A stretch of DNA of 64,000 nucleotides. It comes from Gammaproteobacteria bacterium HGW-Gammaproteobacteria-2 (GTDB taxonomy: Bacteria > Pseudomonadota > Gammaproteobacteria > Xanthomonadales > Xanthomonadaceae). This document shows positions 44,393 through 52,886 of the stretch, one piece after another. The position numbers and the translations under genes were made by a program. Location of the stretch: NCBI GenBank assembly GCA_002840015.1, contig PGZE01000010.1, positions 1-64,000 on the forward strand, given 5' to 3'. The first letter of the stretch is position 1, and every line of letters starts with the position of its first letter. The notes under the pieces are model-generated. The model was not told the DNA's origin. It saw only the letters and a program-made list of their open reading frames with translations, and did no database searches.

Positions 44393-44411
44393 TGGCCTTG
44401 GAGATTTCCTG

Positions 44412-46085
44412 ATGTGTTCGATTCTCGGTATTTTTGATCTGCGTCCCACCGCTGATTTGCTGCCGTTGCGGCCGCTGGCGCTTGATCGTTCGCGCTTGCA
44501 GCGTCATCGCGGCCCGGACTGGAGCGGGGTGTTTGCCGCAGCGCACGCGCTGCTGGTACACGAGCGTCTGGCGATCGTTGATGTCGATCATGGCGCGCAA
44601 CCTCTGCGTTCTACCGATGGCCGTCTGGCCTTGGCGGTGAATGGGGAGATATACAATCACAAGGCGCTGGAAGCGAGCTTGCAGCAGCCGTATGCGTTCC
44701 AGACCGCCTCCGACTGCGAGGTAATCAACGCGTTGTATCTGGAACAGGGCGTCGAGTTCTTGTCGCAACTCAATGGCATTTTTGCGTTTGCCCTCTACGA
44801 TGCCGAGCAGGACCGTTATCTGATCGCACGCGATCCGGTCGGCGTGATTCCGCTGTATCAGGGTCGCGATGAGCAGGGTCGTTTGTGGGTGGCCTCGGAA
44901 ATGAAGGCGCTGGCCGGGGTCTGCCCGGAAATCGAGGTGTTTCCGCCCGGCCATTATCTGGATAGCCGCGACGGCGTGCTGCGCCCGTATCACGAGAACG
45001 CGTGGACTGAATACAGCGCGACCAAGGGCAAAGCAAACGATGCCAGCGCATTGCGAACCGGCCTGGAACAGGCGGTGCGTCGCCAACTGATGTGCGATGT
45101 GCCCTATGGCGTGCTGTTGTCGGGCGGCCTTGATTCCTCATTGGTCGCGGCCTGTGCCGCGCAGTTCGCGCGCAATCGGGTCGAGGATGAAGGCCGCTCC
45201 GAAGCATGGTGGCCACGCTTGCATTCGTTCGCGATCGGTCTGGCCGGTTCGCCTGATCTGGCGGCGGCGCGTATCGCGGCCGATGCCCTGGGCACCGCGC
45301 ATCACGAGTTCCATTTCACGGTGGAGGAGGGCATCGATGCCTTGCCCGAGGTGATCCGGCACATCGAAACCTATGACGTCACCACCATCCGTGCGTCCAC
45401 GCCGATGTACCTGTTGGCCCGGCGTATCCGCGCCATGGGCATCAAGATGGTGTTGTCGGGCGAGGGCGCGGATGAGATTTTCGGTGGCTATCTGTACTTC
45501 CACAAAGCACCGTCGGCCGAGGCATTCCACGAGGAAACCGTGCGCAAGATCTCCAAGCTGCATTTGTACGATTGCCTGCGTGCCAACAAATCGATGGCGG
45601 CGTGGGGCATCGAGGCGCGGGTACCGTTTCTGGACCTGGAGTTTCTCGATCTGGCGATGACAATTGATGCCGAGCACAAGCGGGTCAAGCCTGGTGGCAT
45701 GGAAAAAGCGATCTTGCGCGAAGCATTCGATGGCGTGCTTCCCGATGCAATCCGGCTGCGCCAGAAGGAGCAGTTCAGTGACGGTGTCGGTTACGGCTGG
45801 ATTGATTCACTTCGGGCATGGGCCAATGCCCAGGTCAGCGACGAAGCGCTGGCGCTGGCTGCGGAGAGTTTTCCAGTCAATCCACCGGCCACCAAGGAAG
45901 CATTGCTGTATCGACGCATGTTCGAGCGCTGTTATCCGGGTGATGTTTGCGCCGCCACGGTGCCGGGTGGCCCATCGATTGCCTGCTCGTCGGCTGCGGC
46001 AATTGCATGGGACCCGAGCTTTGCCGGCGCTGCCGATCCATCCGGTCGTGCAGTCGCTGGGGTACACGTACACGCCAACACGTGA
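44412..46085 (+). CDS. asnB: Asparagine synthase (glutamine-hydrolysing), type B
   Basis: A 557-residue enzyme making asparagine from aspartate, ATP and glutamine. C2 after the initiator Met is the glutaminase nucleophile ('MCSILGIFD'), with 'RHRGPDWSG' and 'VNGEIYNH' in the same domain. The synthetase domain has the PP-loop 'LLSGGLDSSLVA' and 'VLSGEGADEIFGGYLYF'. GGAG precedes the ATG at suitable distance. Length is normal. Expression appears controlled by the Asn-codon attenuator and possibly the tandem palindrome upstream. Confidence 0.96.
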   Translation: MCSILGIFDLRPTADLLPLRPLALDRSRLQRHRGPDWSGVFAAAHALLVHERLAIVDVDHGAQPLRSTDGRLALAVNGEIYNHKALEASLQQPYAFQTASDCEVINALYLEQGVEFLSQLNGIFAFALYDAEQDRYLIARDPVGVIPLYQGRDEQGRLWVASEMKALAGVCPEIEVFPPGHYLDSRDGVLRPYHENAWTEYSATKGKANDASALRTGLEQAVRRQLMCDVPYGVLLSGGLDSSLVAACAAQFARNRVEDEGRSEAWWPRLHSFAIGLAGSPDLAAARIAADALGTAHHEFHFTVEEGIDALPEVIRHIETYDVTTIRASTPMYLLARRIRAMGIKMVLSGEGADEIFGGYLYFHKAPSAEAFHEETVRKISKLHLYDCLRANKSMAAWGIEARVPFLDLEFLDLAMTIDAEHKRVKPGGMEKAILREAFDGVLPDAIRLRQKEQFSDGVGYGWIDSLRAWANAQVSDEALALAAESFPVNPPATKEALLYRRMFERCYPGDVCAATVPGGPSIACSSAAAIAWDPSFAGAADPSGRAVAGVHVHANT

Positions 46086-46151
46086 TTGCACGGTTGCAGC
46101 GATGGTGGCGATGCCCGGTTACAATCGGGCATCGCCCAATGGCTGAGACGC

Positions 46152-46886
46152 ATGAGCAAAACCGCTGATTTGAGCGTCAACCTGTTGGTAGTGGATGACG
46201 ACCTCGACATCCGCGACCTGTTGTCGCGCTATCTCGGTGAACACGGTTTTACTGTGTTCACCGCTGCTGATGGCGTGCAGATGCGTGAGATTTTTGCGGC
46301 GCATCGATTTGATCTGGTCATCCTTGACTTGATGTTGCCAGGTGAAGACGGGACGCAATTGTGCCGGGTGCTGCGCGCTGAGTCGGAAATACCGATCATT
46401 ATGCTGACTGCGCGCAGCGACAACCTGGAGCGCATCATTGGTCTGGAGTTGGGTGCCGACGATTACATTACCAAACCATTCGAGCCGCGCGAGTTGGTGG
46501 CGCGCATCCGTGCTGTACTGCGGCGTACCCGGCCCGGCGAGATGCTGCCGGAGCTGAAAGGCGAAAGCGGCTGTTTTCGCTTTGCTGGTTGGCGACTTGA
46601 TCCGCTGGCGCGCACGCTGTGTGACGATAGCGGGCGAATGGTGGAATTGAGCCCCGGCGAGTTTGATTTGCTGTTGATGTTTGTCGAACATCCGCGCGAA
46701 GTGCTTGATCGGGATCGTCTGCTTGACCGTAGCGGTGATCGCGATAACGCACCGTTTGATCGTGCCATCGATGTGCAGGTAAGCCGTCTGCGCAAGAAAA
46801 TAGAAGGTGCGCACCCTAGCCCGATGCTGATCCAGACGGTGCGCGGTGCCGGCTACATCTTCACCGCCAAGGTGATACGCGAGTGA
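46152..46886 (+). CDS. ompR: OmpR-family response regulator
   Basis: A 244-residue regulator. The receiver domain (~10-125) has the acidic residues VVDDD, phospho-acceptor D59 in 'ILDLMLPGEDG' and K108 in 'ITKPFEP'. The winged-helix output domain (~140-240) reads 'ELSPGEFDLLLMFVEHPREV' and 'FDRAIDVQVSRLRKKIE' to 'VRGAGYIF'. It overlaps the kinase gene by four bases (GTGA). The order and the kinase's sequence suggest an OmpR/EnvZ-type system; the ompR symbol is by similarity, not proven orthology. Confidence 0.85.
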   Translation: MSKTADLSVNLLVVDDDLDIRDLLSRYLGEHGFTVFTAADGVQMREIFAAHRFDLVILDLMLPGEDGTQLCRVLRAESEIPIIMLTARSDNLERIIGLELGADDYITKPFEPRELVARIRAVLRRTRPGEMLPELKGESGCFRFAGWRLDPLARTLCDDSGRMVELSPGEFDLLLMFVEHPREVLDRDRLLDRSGDRDNAPFDRAIDVQVSRLRKKIEGAHPSPMLIQTVRGAGYIFTAKVIRE

Positions 46887-48286
46887 TTCGCCTGACTACC
46901 AGCCTGCGCGGCCGCACTCTGTTGCGCGTGGCGGTAGGCACGCTGGTGTCGCATTTGCTGGGTCTGGTGATTTATCTGGCGGCCAATGCATCGAGCATCA
47001 GCCAGACCCGTGAGCAGAATGTGGTGGATCAACTGGCCACTCTGACCAAGGTATTTGAACGCTTGCCGCAGGATCGGCGCGAAGAGATAGCCAATGATTT
47101 GACGATTGAGCGCAAGGGGTTTCGCCTGCATCTTTCCGATAAAAGTGATGTTGACCCCATGCTTGCGCCGCAGACGGACACAACTGCCGTTCGCCGCATG
47201 CTGAGCCTGGCTTTGGGCGGTGAGATTGACGAACAGGTGCTGGCCGATTATCGGTTGTTGCCGGCAGAGCAGCGTGACTTCACCAGTGATGTTGACGAGT
47301 TGAATCGTGCCATTTTCGTCAATCGTGTCGCGCAATGGTTTCGCTTCCGCGAAACCCTGACCATTGCTGTGCAATTGTCCGATGGCGTCTGGATGAATGC
47401 CCGGATTCGTGCGCCGCCATTTCCGTTGTTTTTCAGTACCGGCCTGTTGCTTAGTTTGTCATTGACGGTGATTGTGGTGTTTTCGATAACGGCACGTGCG
47501 ATCAATCGGCCACTGGCCGGCTTGGCGCGCTTTGGTGAAGCCGCCGAAGCACTGGGGCTGGATATTGAAAATGCACCGCCACTGGACGAAAGCGGGCCGC
47601 TGGAGATACGTCAGGTGGCGCGGGCGTTCAATGGTATGCGTGATCGCGTGCAGAGCCTGATTGATGATCGCACCCGAATGCTGGCAGCAATGTCACATGA
47701 TTTTCGCACGCCGCTTACGCGCTTGCGATTGCGGGTGGAGTTTTTCCCGGATAGTCCGGAACGCAGCAAGATGTTACGCGACATTGCTGACATGGAAGAA
47801 ATGGTCAGCGTGACCTTGCGCTTCATCAACGATGGTGTCGCCGATGAGCATCGGGAAGCCATTGATTTTGTTTCGCTGTTGTCAGATTTGAGCATTGATC
47901 TTGAGACCGAACTGCCTGAGTTTGAATTGCAGGGCGTTCGTAGCGTCCGCGTCACCTGTGCCCCGGTATCGATACGACGCGCTTTTACCAACTTGATCAA
48001 CAATGCCAAGCAGTATGGCCATAGCGCCGAGATTGCAGTCAGTCTGGCGCCCAGCGAAGTATTTGTTGACATCCGCGACCACGGCCCTGGCGTCCCGGAA
48101 TCGGAGCGTGAAAACGTGTTCCAGCCGTTCTATCGGCTGGAGCCATCGCGCAGCCGTGAGTCGGGTGGCTCAGGTTTGGGCCTTGCCATCGCCCGCTCGG
48201 TCATCCGCGCCCACGGTGGCGATATTACGCTGCACGATGCGCCGGGCGGTGGTCTGCTGGCGCGTGTGCAGTTGCCTCGCGTCTAA
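46883..48286 (+). CDS. envZ: Sensor histidine kinase, EnvZ-like
   Basis: A 467-residue kinase with membrane segments at ~14-36 and ~182-203 flanking a ~145-residue periplasmic domain. A HAMP-like linker precedes the H-box 'AAMSHDFRTPLTR' with H272. The ATP-binding domain has the N-box 'NLINNAKQYG', G1 'DHGPGVP' and G2 'GSGLGLAIARSV'. It phosphorylates the response regulator encoded just upstream. The start codon GTG overlaps that gene. The stimulus is unknown; the envZ name is by similarity. Confidence 0.84.
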   Translation: MIRLTTSLRGRTLLRVAVGTLVSHLLGLVIYLAANASSISQTREQNVVDQLATLTKVFERLPQDRREEIANDLTIERKGFRLHLSDKSDVDPMLAPQTDTTAVRRMLSLALGGEIDEQVLADYRLLPAEQRDFTSDVDELNRAIFVNRVAQWFRFRETLTIAVQLSDGVWMNARIRAPPFPLFFSTGLLLSLSLTVIVVFSITARAINRPLAGLARFGEAAEALGLDIENAPPLDESGPLEIRQVARAFNGMRDRVQSLIDDRTRMLAAMSHDFRTPLTRLRLRVEFFPDSPERSKMLRDIADMEEMVSVTLRFINDGVADEHREAIDFVSLLSDLSIDLETELPEFELQGVRSVRVTCAPVSIRRAFTNLINNAKQYGHSAEIAVSLAPSEVFVDIRDHGPGVPESERENVFQPFYRLEPSRSRESGGSGLGLAIARSVIRAHGGDITLHDAPGGGLLARVQLPRV

Positions 48287-48298
48287 GCCGTTACCGGC

Positions 48299-49888
48299 TC
48301 AGCCGTCATTTCGACTTCTGCCGCGACCCGGGCCACCGCCCGTTGGGCGCGGCCCACGGTTTTCGGAAGGCCCGCGATTGCCTGACGGCCCACGGTTTTC
48401 GGAAGGCCCGCGATTGCCTGACGGCCCGCGACTTTCGGAAGGCCTGCGATTGCCTGACGGGCCGCGATTTTCGGACGGGCCGCGATTGCCGGATGGTGCG
48501 TGGTGGTCGGATGGGCCGCGAAAGCCCGGCGTACCGGTCGGACGCGGTTTGCGTGCGGGCACTCCGGGGCCGGGAGCGCCGGCCCGTGGTGGCCGGCTTC
48601 CGGGCGTGGAAGATGGCCTGCCAGGGCCACGGTTTGCATCGGCGGGACGCGCTTGCCGTGAGCCGGTTTCAACGCCATCGGGCACATACCAACTGCGGAA
48701 GGTGCCAGAACTGGGGTCGTAGCCCGGTGCTGGGCCGTCGCGGCGTGGCCGCGGAGCGCCATACGCACCCTGGGGCTTGCCACCCGCCGGCCGCCGTGCG
48801 CCGCGCTCATTGGCGCCCGGCTTGCTGCCAGCGCGTCGCGGCGCATTGCCATCGGCGGCGGGGCGACGGCTTTTGCCAGCGGGTGCGCCTGCACCAGGTC
48901 CGCGTGGACCGCGCGGGCGACGCGAACCTGGGTCTTCACGCGGCTTGTCAAAACGTCGCAGCTCGCTGGCTTCATCGGCCCTGCCGCCGCTTACCCACGC
49001 TTTTTGCGGGCGATCATGTTTATCGATTTGCACTTCGGTGCGGGCACGGCGCTGGCCAATAACCGGTTGCAGCGTCAGCACCGGCGGCGCATCAAGCAAA
49101 CCAACCTCACGTTTGAATTTTTCCACATCGGCGGCTGGCAATTCTTCGCTGCGTCCACGCAGCAGTGGGCGCGGAAGTACGATGCTGCCGTAGCGTACAC
49201 GCTTGAGCCGGCTGACCTGCAAGTCCTGTGATTCCCACAGACGACGTACCTCGCGATTGCGGCCTTCCTTGACCACTACCTGAAACCATTGATGGCTATC
49301 GCTTGCGCCGATCGGCTCCAGCTTGTCGAACTTGGCCGGGCCATCTTCCAGTTGCACACCACTGCGCAGACGCTTGATGATTTCTTCGGTGACTTCGCCC
49401 TGGATACGACAGACATATTCGCGCTCGATCTCGCGCGATGGATGCATCAGCGCATGCGCCAATTCACCATCGGTAGTGAGCAGCAACAGACCGGTGGTAT
49501 TGATATCCAGGCGGCCAACGGCGATCCAGCGGGCGCCTTTGAGCGCTGGTAGATTGTCAAATACCGTCGGCCGGCCCTCGGGGTCTTCGCGGGTAGTGAC
49601 TTCGCTTTCGGGCTTGTTGTACAGCAGTACCCGGCTTGGCTCGGACAGCACCGTGGCCATGAATACCTTGCCGTCGAGTTCGATGCGATCACCGCTATGC
49701 ACCGACTGGCCAACGGTGGCCACTTCGCCATTGACCTTGATCTGGCCGCTGCTGATGCGCTCTTCCAACGCCCGGCGCGAGCCAAGCCCGGCTTGCGCCA
49801 GTACCTTGTGCAGGCGCTCTTCAAGTTTATTGTCATGGGGTGTGGCTTCGCGCTTGAGTGAAAGCAGGCGACGTGTGGGTTGGGTCAT
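48299..49888 (-). CDS. rluB: 23S rRNA pseudouridine synthase RluB with long repetitive tail
   Basis: A 529-residue protein. An S4 RNA-binding domain (~22-80: 'KLEERLHKVLAQAGLGSRRA') precedes the RsuA/RluB catalytic domain with D128 in 'GRLDINTTGLLLLT'. It modifies 23S rRNA at position 2605. Residues ~295-529 form an Arg/Gly/Pro-rich disordered tail ending in repeats of GNRGPSENRGPS. This is much longer than enterobacterial RluB, as in related Xanthomonadales. The repeats are 36-bp tandem units at 48353-48496. It overlaps scpB by four bases. Confidence 0.88.
   Translation of the reverse strand: MTQPTRRLLSLKREATPHDNKLEERLHKVLAQAGLGSRRALEERISSGQIKVNGEVATVGQSVHSGDRIELDGKVFMATVLSEPSRVLLYNKPESEVTTREDPEGRPTVFDNLPALKGARWIAVGRLDINTTGLLLLTTDGELAHALMHPSREIEREYVCRIQGEVTEEIIKRLRSGVQLEDGPAKFDKLEPIGASDSHQWFQVVVKEGRNREVRRLWESQDLQVSRLKRVRYGSIVLPRPLLRGRSEELPAADVEKFKREVGLLDAPPVLTLQPVIGQRRARTEVQIDKHDRPQKAWVSGGRADEASELRRFDKPREDPGSRRPRGPRGPGAGAPAGKSRRPAADGNAPRRAGSKPGANERGARRPAGGKPQGAYGAPRPRRDGPAPGYDPSSGTFRSWYVPDGVETGSRQARPADANRGPGRPSSTPGSRPPRAGAPGPGVPARKPRPTGTPGFRGPSDHHAPSGNRGPSENRGPSGNRRPSESRGPSGNRGPSENRGPSGNRGPSENRGPRPTGGGPGRGRSRNDG
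48353..48496 (-). repeat. Four tandem 36-bp repeats inside rluB
   Basis: Units at 48353-48388, 48389-48424, 48425-48460 and 48461-48496. The first two are identical and the others diverge slightly. Each unit consists of two related 18-bp halves and encodes 12 residues of the RluB tail. Confidence 0.85.
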
Positions 49889-50598
49889 GATGTGGGTTGC
49901 TCGGTAGTGGTGGTGGCGGGGCCGGTGGCCTCGCTGTCAGTGTGCTGTGTTGCTTGCATTGCCGGCTCAGGTTCGAGATGCGCCAGTGCAATATCGGTCG
50001 TTGACGCGGTGGCTTGTTCGTTGGCGTCGTTGAAAGGCAATTGCGGTTCCAGATCGGGGATGTCGTTGAGGTCTGCCAGTGGTGGCAATTGATCCAGGCT
50101 TTTCAGACCGAAGTAATCGAGGAAGCCGCGCGTGGTACCAAACAGGGCCGGTTTTCCGGGCACGTCGCGGTGCCCGACAACGCGAATCCATTCGCGCTCT
50201 TCCAGAGTTTTGATGACCTGGGTGCTGACCGCTACGCCACGAATCTGTTCAATCTCGCCGCGTGTAATCGGTTGCCGATAGGCGATCAATGACAGGGTTT
50301 CCAGTACCGCACGGCCATAGCGGGTTTGCCGTTCGGTCCACAAACGGGTAATCCAGGGATAGATTTCCTGGCGCACCTGCAAGCGGAAGCCCGATGCCAC
50401 TTCGACCAGCTCGATGCTGCGTTGTGTGCAATCTTCGCTCAACGCATGCAGCGCCTGGCTGATTTCGTCATTGCTGACCGGATGATCTTCCGGAAACAGG
50501 GCGATCAACTGAGCCACGCTCATCGGCTGCCCAGAGGCGAGCAATGCCGCTTCGACGATGCGTTTGAGCAGTTGCGGGTCCATGGCTTGTGGTCTCAT
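49885..50598 (-). CDS. scpB: Segregation and condensation protein B
   Basis: A 237-residue partner of ScpA and SMC in chromosome condensation. The two winged-helix domains read 'LKRIVEAALLASGQPMSVAQ' through 'RQTRYGRAVLETLSLIAYRQ', then 'PITRGEIEQIRGVAVSTQVI' and 'PGKPALFGTTRGFLDYFGL'. A flexible, low-complexity C-terminal tail of ~45 residues follows. Starts at 50598 (overlapping scpA, ATGA) and 50583 are both possible. It overlaps rluB at its 3' end, a common arrangement. Confidence 0.9.
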   Translation of the reverse strand: MRPQAMDPQLLKRIVEAALLASGQPMSVAQLIALFPEDHPVSNDEISQALHALSEDCTQRSIELVEVASGFRLQVRQEIYPWITRLWTERQTRYGRAVLETLSLIAYRQPITRGEIEQIRGVAVSTQVIKTLEEREWIRVVGHRDVPGKPALFGTTRGFLDYFGLKSLDQLPPLADLNDIPDLEPQLPFNDANEQATASTTDIALAHLEPEPAMQATQHTDSEATGPATTTTEQPTS

Positions 50599-51467
50599 CC
50601 GTTATCCGTTATTGCAGCCAACGTTTTGACGTAAATCGGGCCCAGTGCGCTGTCTTGCACCACCTCGATCAATTGTTCCTTGGCCAATTCCAGCATGGCG
50701 AGGAAGGTGACCACCACGCCCAGCCGGCCCTCTTCGGGGGTGAACAGGCTGGTGAAATCATGAAACTGGCCGCTGACCAGACGCGATAGCAACTCGCCCA
50801 TGCGTTGGCGCACCGACAACGCCTCACGCTTGATCGCGTGATGGCTGAACAGATCGGCACGACGCAACACATCGCGTAACGCCAGCAACATCTCACGCAG
50901 GTCAACCGGCGGCGGCAAGCGCACGATATTGCGATCAGTGACATGCGCGCTGACGGTGCTGGTGTCGCGCTCCATGCGCGGCAGGGCGTTGATGTCCTCG
51001 GCTGCTTTCTTGAAGCGCTCGTATTCCTGTAAACGGCGGATCAATTCCGCACGCGGGTCTGCTTCCTCTTCGTTGTCGCCCGGTGGCCTTGGCAACAACA
51101 AACGCGATTTGATCTCCGCCAGTATTGCCGCCATCACCAGGTATTCTGCAGCCAGCTCAAAACGCAAATCCTGCATCACTTCAATGTAGGCGACGTATTG
51201 CCGGGTAATTTCGGCGACGGGAATATCGAGAATATCGAGATTCTGCCGCCGGATCAGGTACAGCAACAAATCGAGCGGACCCTCGAAGGCGTCGAGAATG
51301 ACTTCCAGCGCATCGGGCGGAATGTACAGATCTTGTGGGATCTGCAGCATCGGTTGCCCGCGCACCACGGCCAGCGGCATTTCCTGCTGCTGCGGTGGTG
51401 TGCTGTCAGGCAGACCAGGCAACGGTTCGGCAATGCTTGCCGGTTGCGTACGGGTGGTTATGCTCAA
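50595..51467 (-). CDS. scpA: Segregation and condensation protein A
   Basis: A 290-residue kleisin that bridges the SMC dimer with ScpB. 'FEGPLDLLLYLIRRQNLDI' and 'AEYLVMAAILAEIKSRLLLP' are the conserved N-terminal half; 'GRLGVVVTFLAMLELAKEQL' is the C-terminal SMC-binding winged helix. A ~45-residue N-terminal extension is variable. It is the first gene of scpA-scpB-rluB on the minus strand; smc itself lies about 1.4 kb away on the plus strand. Confidence 0.92.
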   Translation of the reverse strand: MSITTRTQPASIAEPLPGLPDSTPPQQQEMPLAVVRGQPMLQIPQDLYIPPDALEVILDAFEGPLDLLLYLIRRQNLDILDIPVAEITRQYVAYIEVMQDLRFELAAEYLVMAAILAEIKSRLLLPRPPGDNEEEADPRAELIRRLQEYERFKKAAEDINALPRMERDTSTVSAHVTDRNIVRLPPPVDLREMLLALRDVLRRADLFSHHAIKREALSVRQRMGELLSRLVSGQFHDFTSLFTPEEGRLGVVVTFLAMLELAKEQLIEVVQDSALGPIYVKTLAAITDNG

Positions 51468-51542
51468 GCGTCAGGCCCCCTCCGGGCCGGGTTGTATGCA
51501 ACATAAATCAGCTATTAGCCCAGCGCCAACGCGCTACGGGGC

Positions 51543-52163
51543 CTAATCGAGTGCGAGTGGACGATAGCCAACACGCACAATACTGGGTTCCGCCTCGGTG
51601 CAATCGATTACGCTGGTAGGGCCAGGTTCGCAGTCGCCACAGTCGAGTAAAAAACCGACACCCCAAGGCAGGCGGTCGGCGAACGTCTCGGCTTCATGGC
51701 TGCTCAGGTCTTCGTGACCCGGTAGCGATAGCGTAGTCGTCAGCAAAGGCTCCCCGATCGCTTCCAGCAGCGCCATGGTTACCGGGTGGTCGGGAATACG
51801 CACCCCCACGGCTCGTCGCTTGGCCTGCTTGAAGCGTCTGGGTAATTCGGCAGCGGCCGGAAGGATAAAGGTATAAGGCCCTGGGCAGAGCCGACGAAGC
51901 GCCCTGAAGGTCTGATCGTCGAGTCGCCCCAGCCGGCTGGCTGCGGTTAATGAGGTACACAATACGGTGAAAGGGTGCTTCGTGTCCAGCGCACGCAAAC
52001 GCACGGCATTTTCTTCCGCTTGCCGTGCGTCCATTCGCCAGACCAATGCGTAGCCAGCATCGGTAGGGCACAGGCCCAGATTGCCGGCACGCAGCAGTGC
52101 GGCAGCGCGCTCGATCTGGCGCGGCTGCGGGTTGAGCGGGTGGACGTGGATACGCTCGGACAT
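51543..52163 (-). CDS. YciO/YrdC-family protein (L-threonylcarbamoyladenylate synthase-like)
   Basis: A 206-residue protein. '[16 protein letters not shown]', 'KHPFTVLC', '[13 protein letters not shown]', '[11 protein letters not shown]' and 'GPTSVIDC' are the segments of the Sua5/YrdC/YciO fold. It most resembles the YciO branch, whose role in tRNA threonylcarbamoyladenosine formation is less certain than that of TsaC, so the enzyme activity is not claimed. The ATG at 52163 starts the conserved region; it is divergent from yciI. Confidence 0.82.
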   Translation of the reverse strand: MSERIHVHPLNPQPRQIERAAALLRAGNLGLCPTDAGYALVWRMDARQAEENAVRLRALDTKHPFTVLCTSLTAASRLGRLDDQTFRALRRLCPGPYTFILPAAAELPRRFKQAKRRAVGVRIPDHPVTMALLEAIGEPLLTTTLSLPGHEDLSSHEAETFADRLPWGVGFLLDCGDCEPGPTSVIDCTEAEPSIVRVGYRPLALD

Positions 52164-52205
52164 CGCGCTATCATGCCGTTCTTTGTGGTCAAAGGCATCA
52201 CTTGC

Positions 52206-52505
52206 ATGTGGTACATGATCTGTGGTCAGGATAACCCGGGGTCGTTGTCGGCGCGGCAGAACGCGCGGCCGCAGCATTTGGCACGGCTGGAAACGCTGCG
52301 CGATCAGGGCCGATTGTTGCTGGCGGGGCCATTGCCCGCGATCGACGCAGCCGATCCCGGGCCGGCCGGATTTACCGGCAGCCTGATCGTCGCCGAATTC
52401 GAATCGCTGGATGCTGCGCGCGCCTGGGCGGATGCTGATCCTTATGTTGCTGCCGGGGTTTATGCGCACGTTGAGGTAAAGCCGTTTCGCAAGGTGTTGC
52501 CATGA
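52206..52505 (+). CDS. yciI: YciI-family protein
   Basis: A 99-residue protein of the YciI/YCII fold ('[14 protein letters not shown]', then '[20 protein letters not shown]', '[11 protein letters not shown]' and '[11 protein letters not shown]'). The His/Asp pair typical of the fold (H in 'PQHL', D in 'WADADP') is present. YciI proteins are small dimeric enzymes of uncertain function. The ATG at 52206 matches the family start; an in-frame ATG at 52173 is less likely. It overlaps bolA by four bases. Confidence 0.88.
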   Translation: MWYMICGQDNPGSLSARQNARPQHLARLETLRDQGRLLLAGPLPAIDAADPGPAGFTGSLIVAEFESLDAARAWADADPYVAAGVYAHVEVKPFRKVLP

Positions 52506-52777
52506 CCCGGCTCGAACGCATTCGGGCCGCGTTGCAGGCGCAGTTGGCGCCCACCGCGCTGGAGGTGATCGACGAGAGCCACAAGCACGCCGGTCATGCC
52601 GGTGCCCGCGATGGCCGCGGCCATTTTGCGGTGCATATTGTCAGCGACGTGTTTGCCGGGCTTGCGCCACTGGCTCGGCATCGCCGGGTCTATGCGGCCC
52701 TGGGCGATATGATGCAAACCGATATCCACGCCCTGAGCATTCGTGCGCAGACCCCATCGGAGGCCGGTGCCGGCTGA
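52502..52777 (+). CDS. bolA: BolA-family protein
   Basis: A 91-residue BolA protein. '[20 protein letters not shown]', '[19 protein letters not shown]' and '[20 protein letters not shown]' give the fold, with the conserved His of the helix-turn region. BolA proteins bind Fe-S glutaredoxins and influence cell shape and stress responses. It overlaps yciI (ATGA), an arrangement common in beta- and gammaproteobacteria. Length is normal. Confidence 0.92.
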   Translation: MTRLERIRAALQAQLAPTALEVIDESHKHAGHAGARDGRGHFAVHIVSDVFAGLAPLARHRRVYAALGDMMQTDIHALSIRAQTPSEAGAG

Positions 52778-52886
52778 CGGGTTCCCGCTATACTCGACAC
52801 CTTGGGCCAGATCGCGTGCATACCGGCCCGGATCGGCACAAACCCTCAACTGCGCCTTGCCTTGCGCCCGTCTGATTGCAGGAACC

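Noticed and set aside
48353-48496. Regular repeats that could look like a CRISPR array
   Set aside because: They are contiguous 36-bp units without unique spacers and encode the RluB tail in frame.
48003-48722. Long plus-strand frame opposite rluB
   Set aside because: It is the antisense of the repetitive RluB tail and begins inside the histidine kinase gene.
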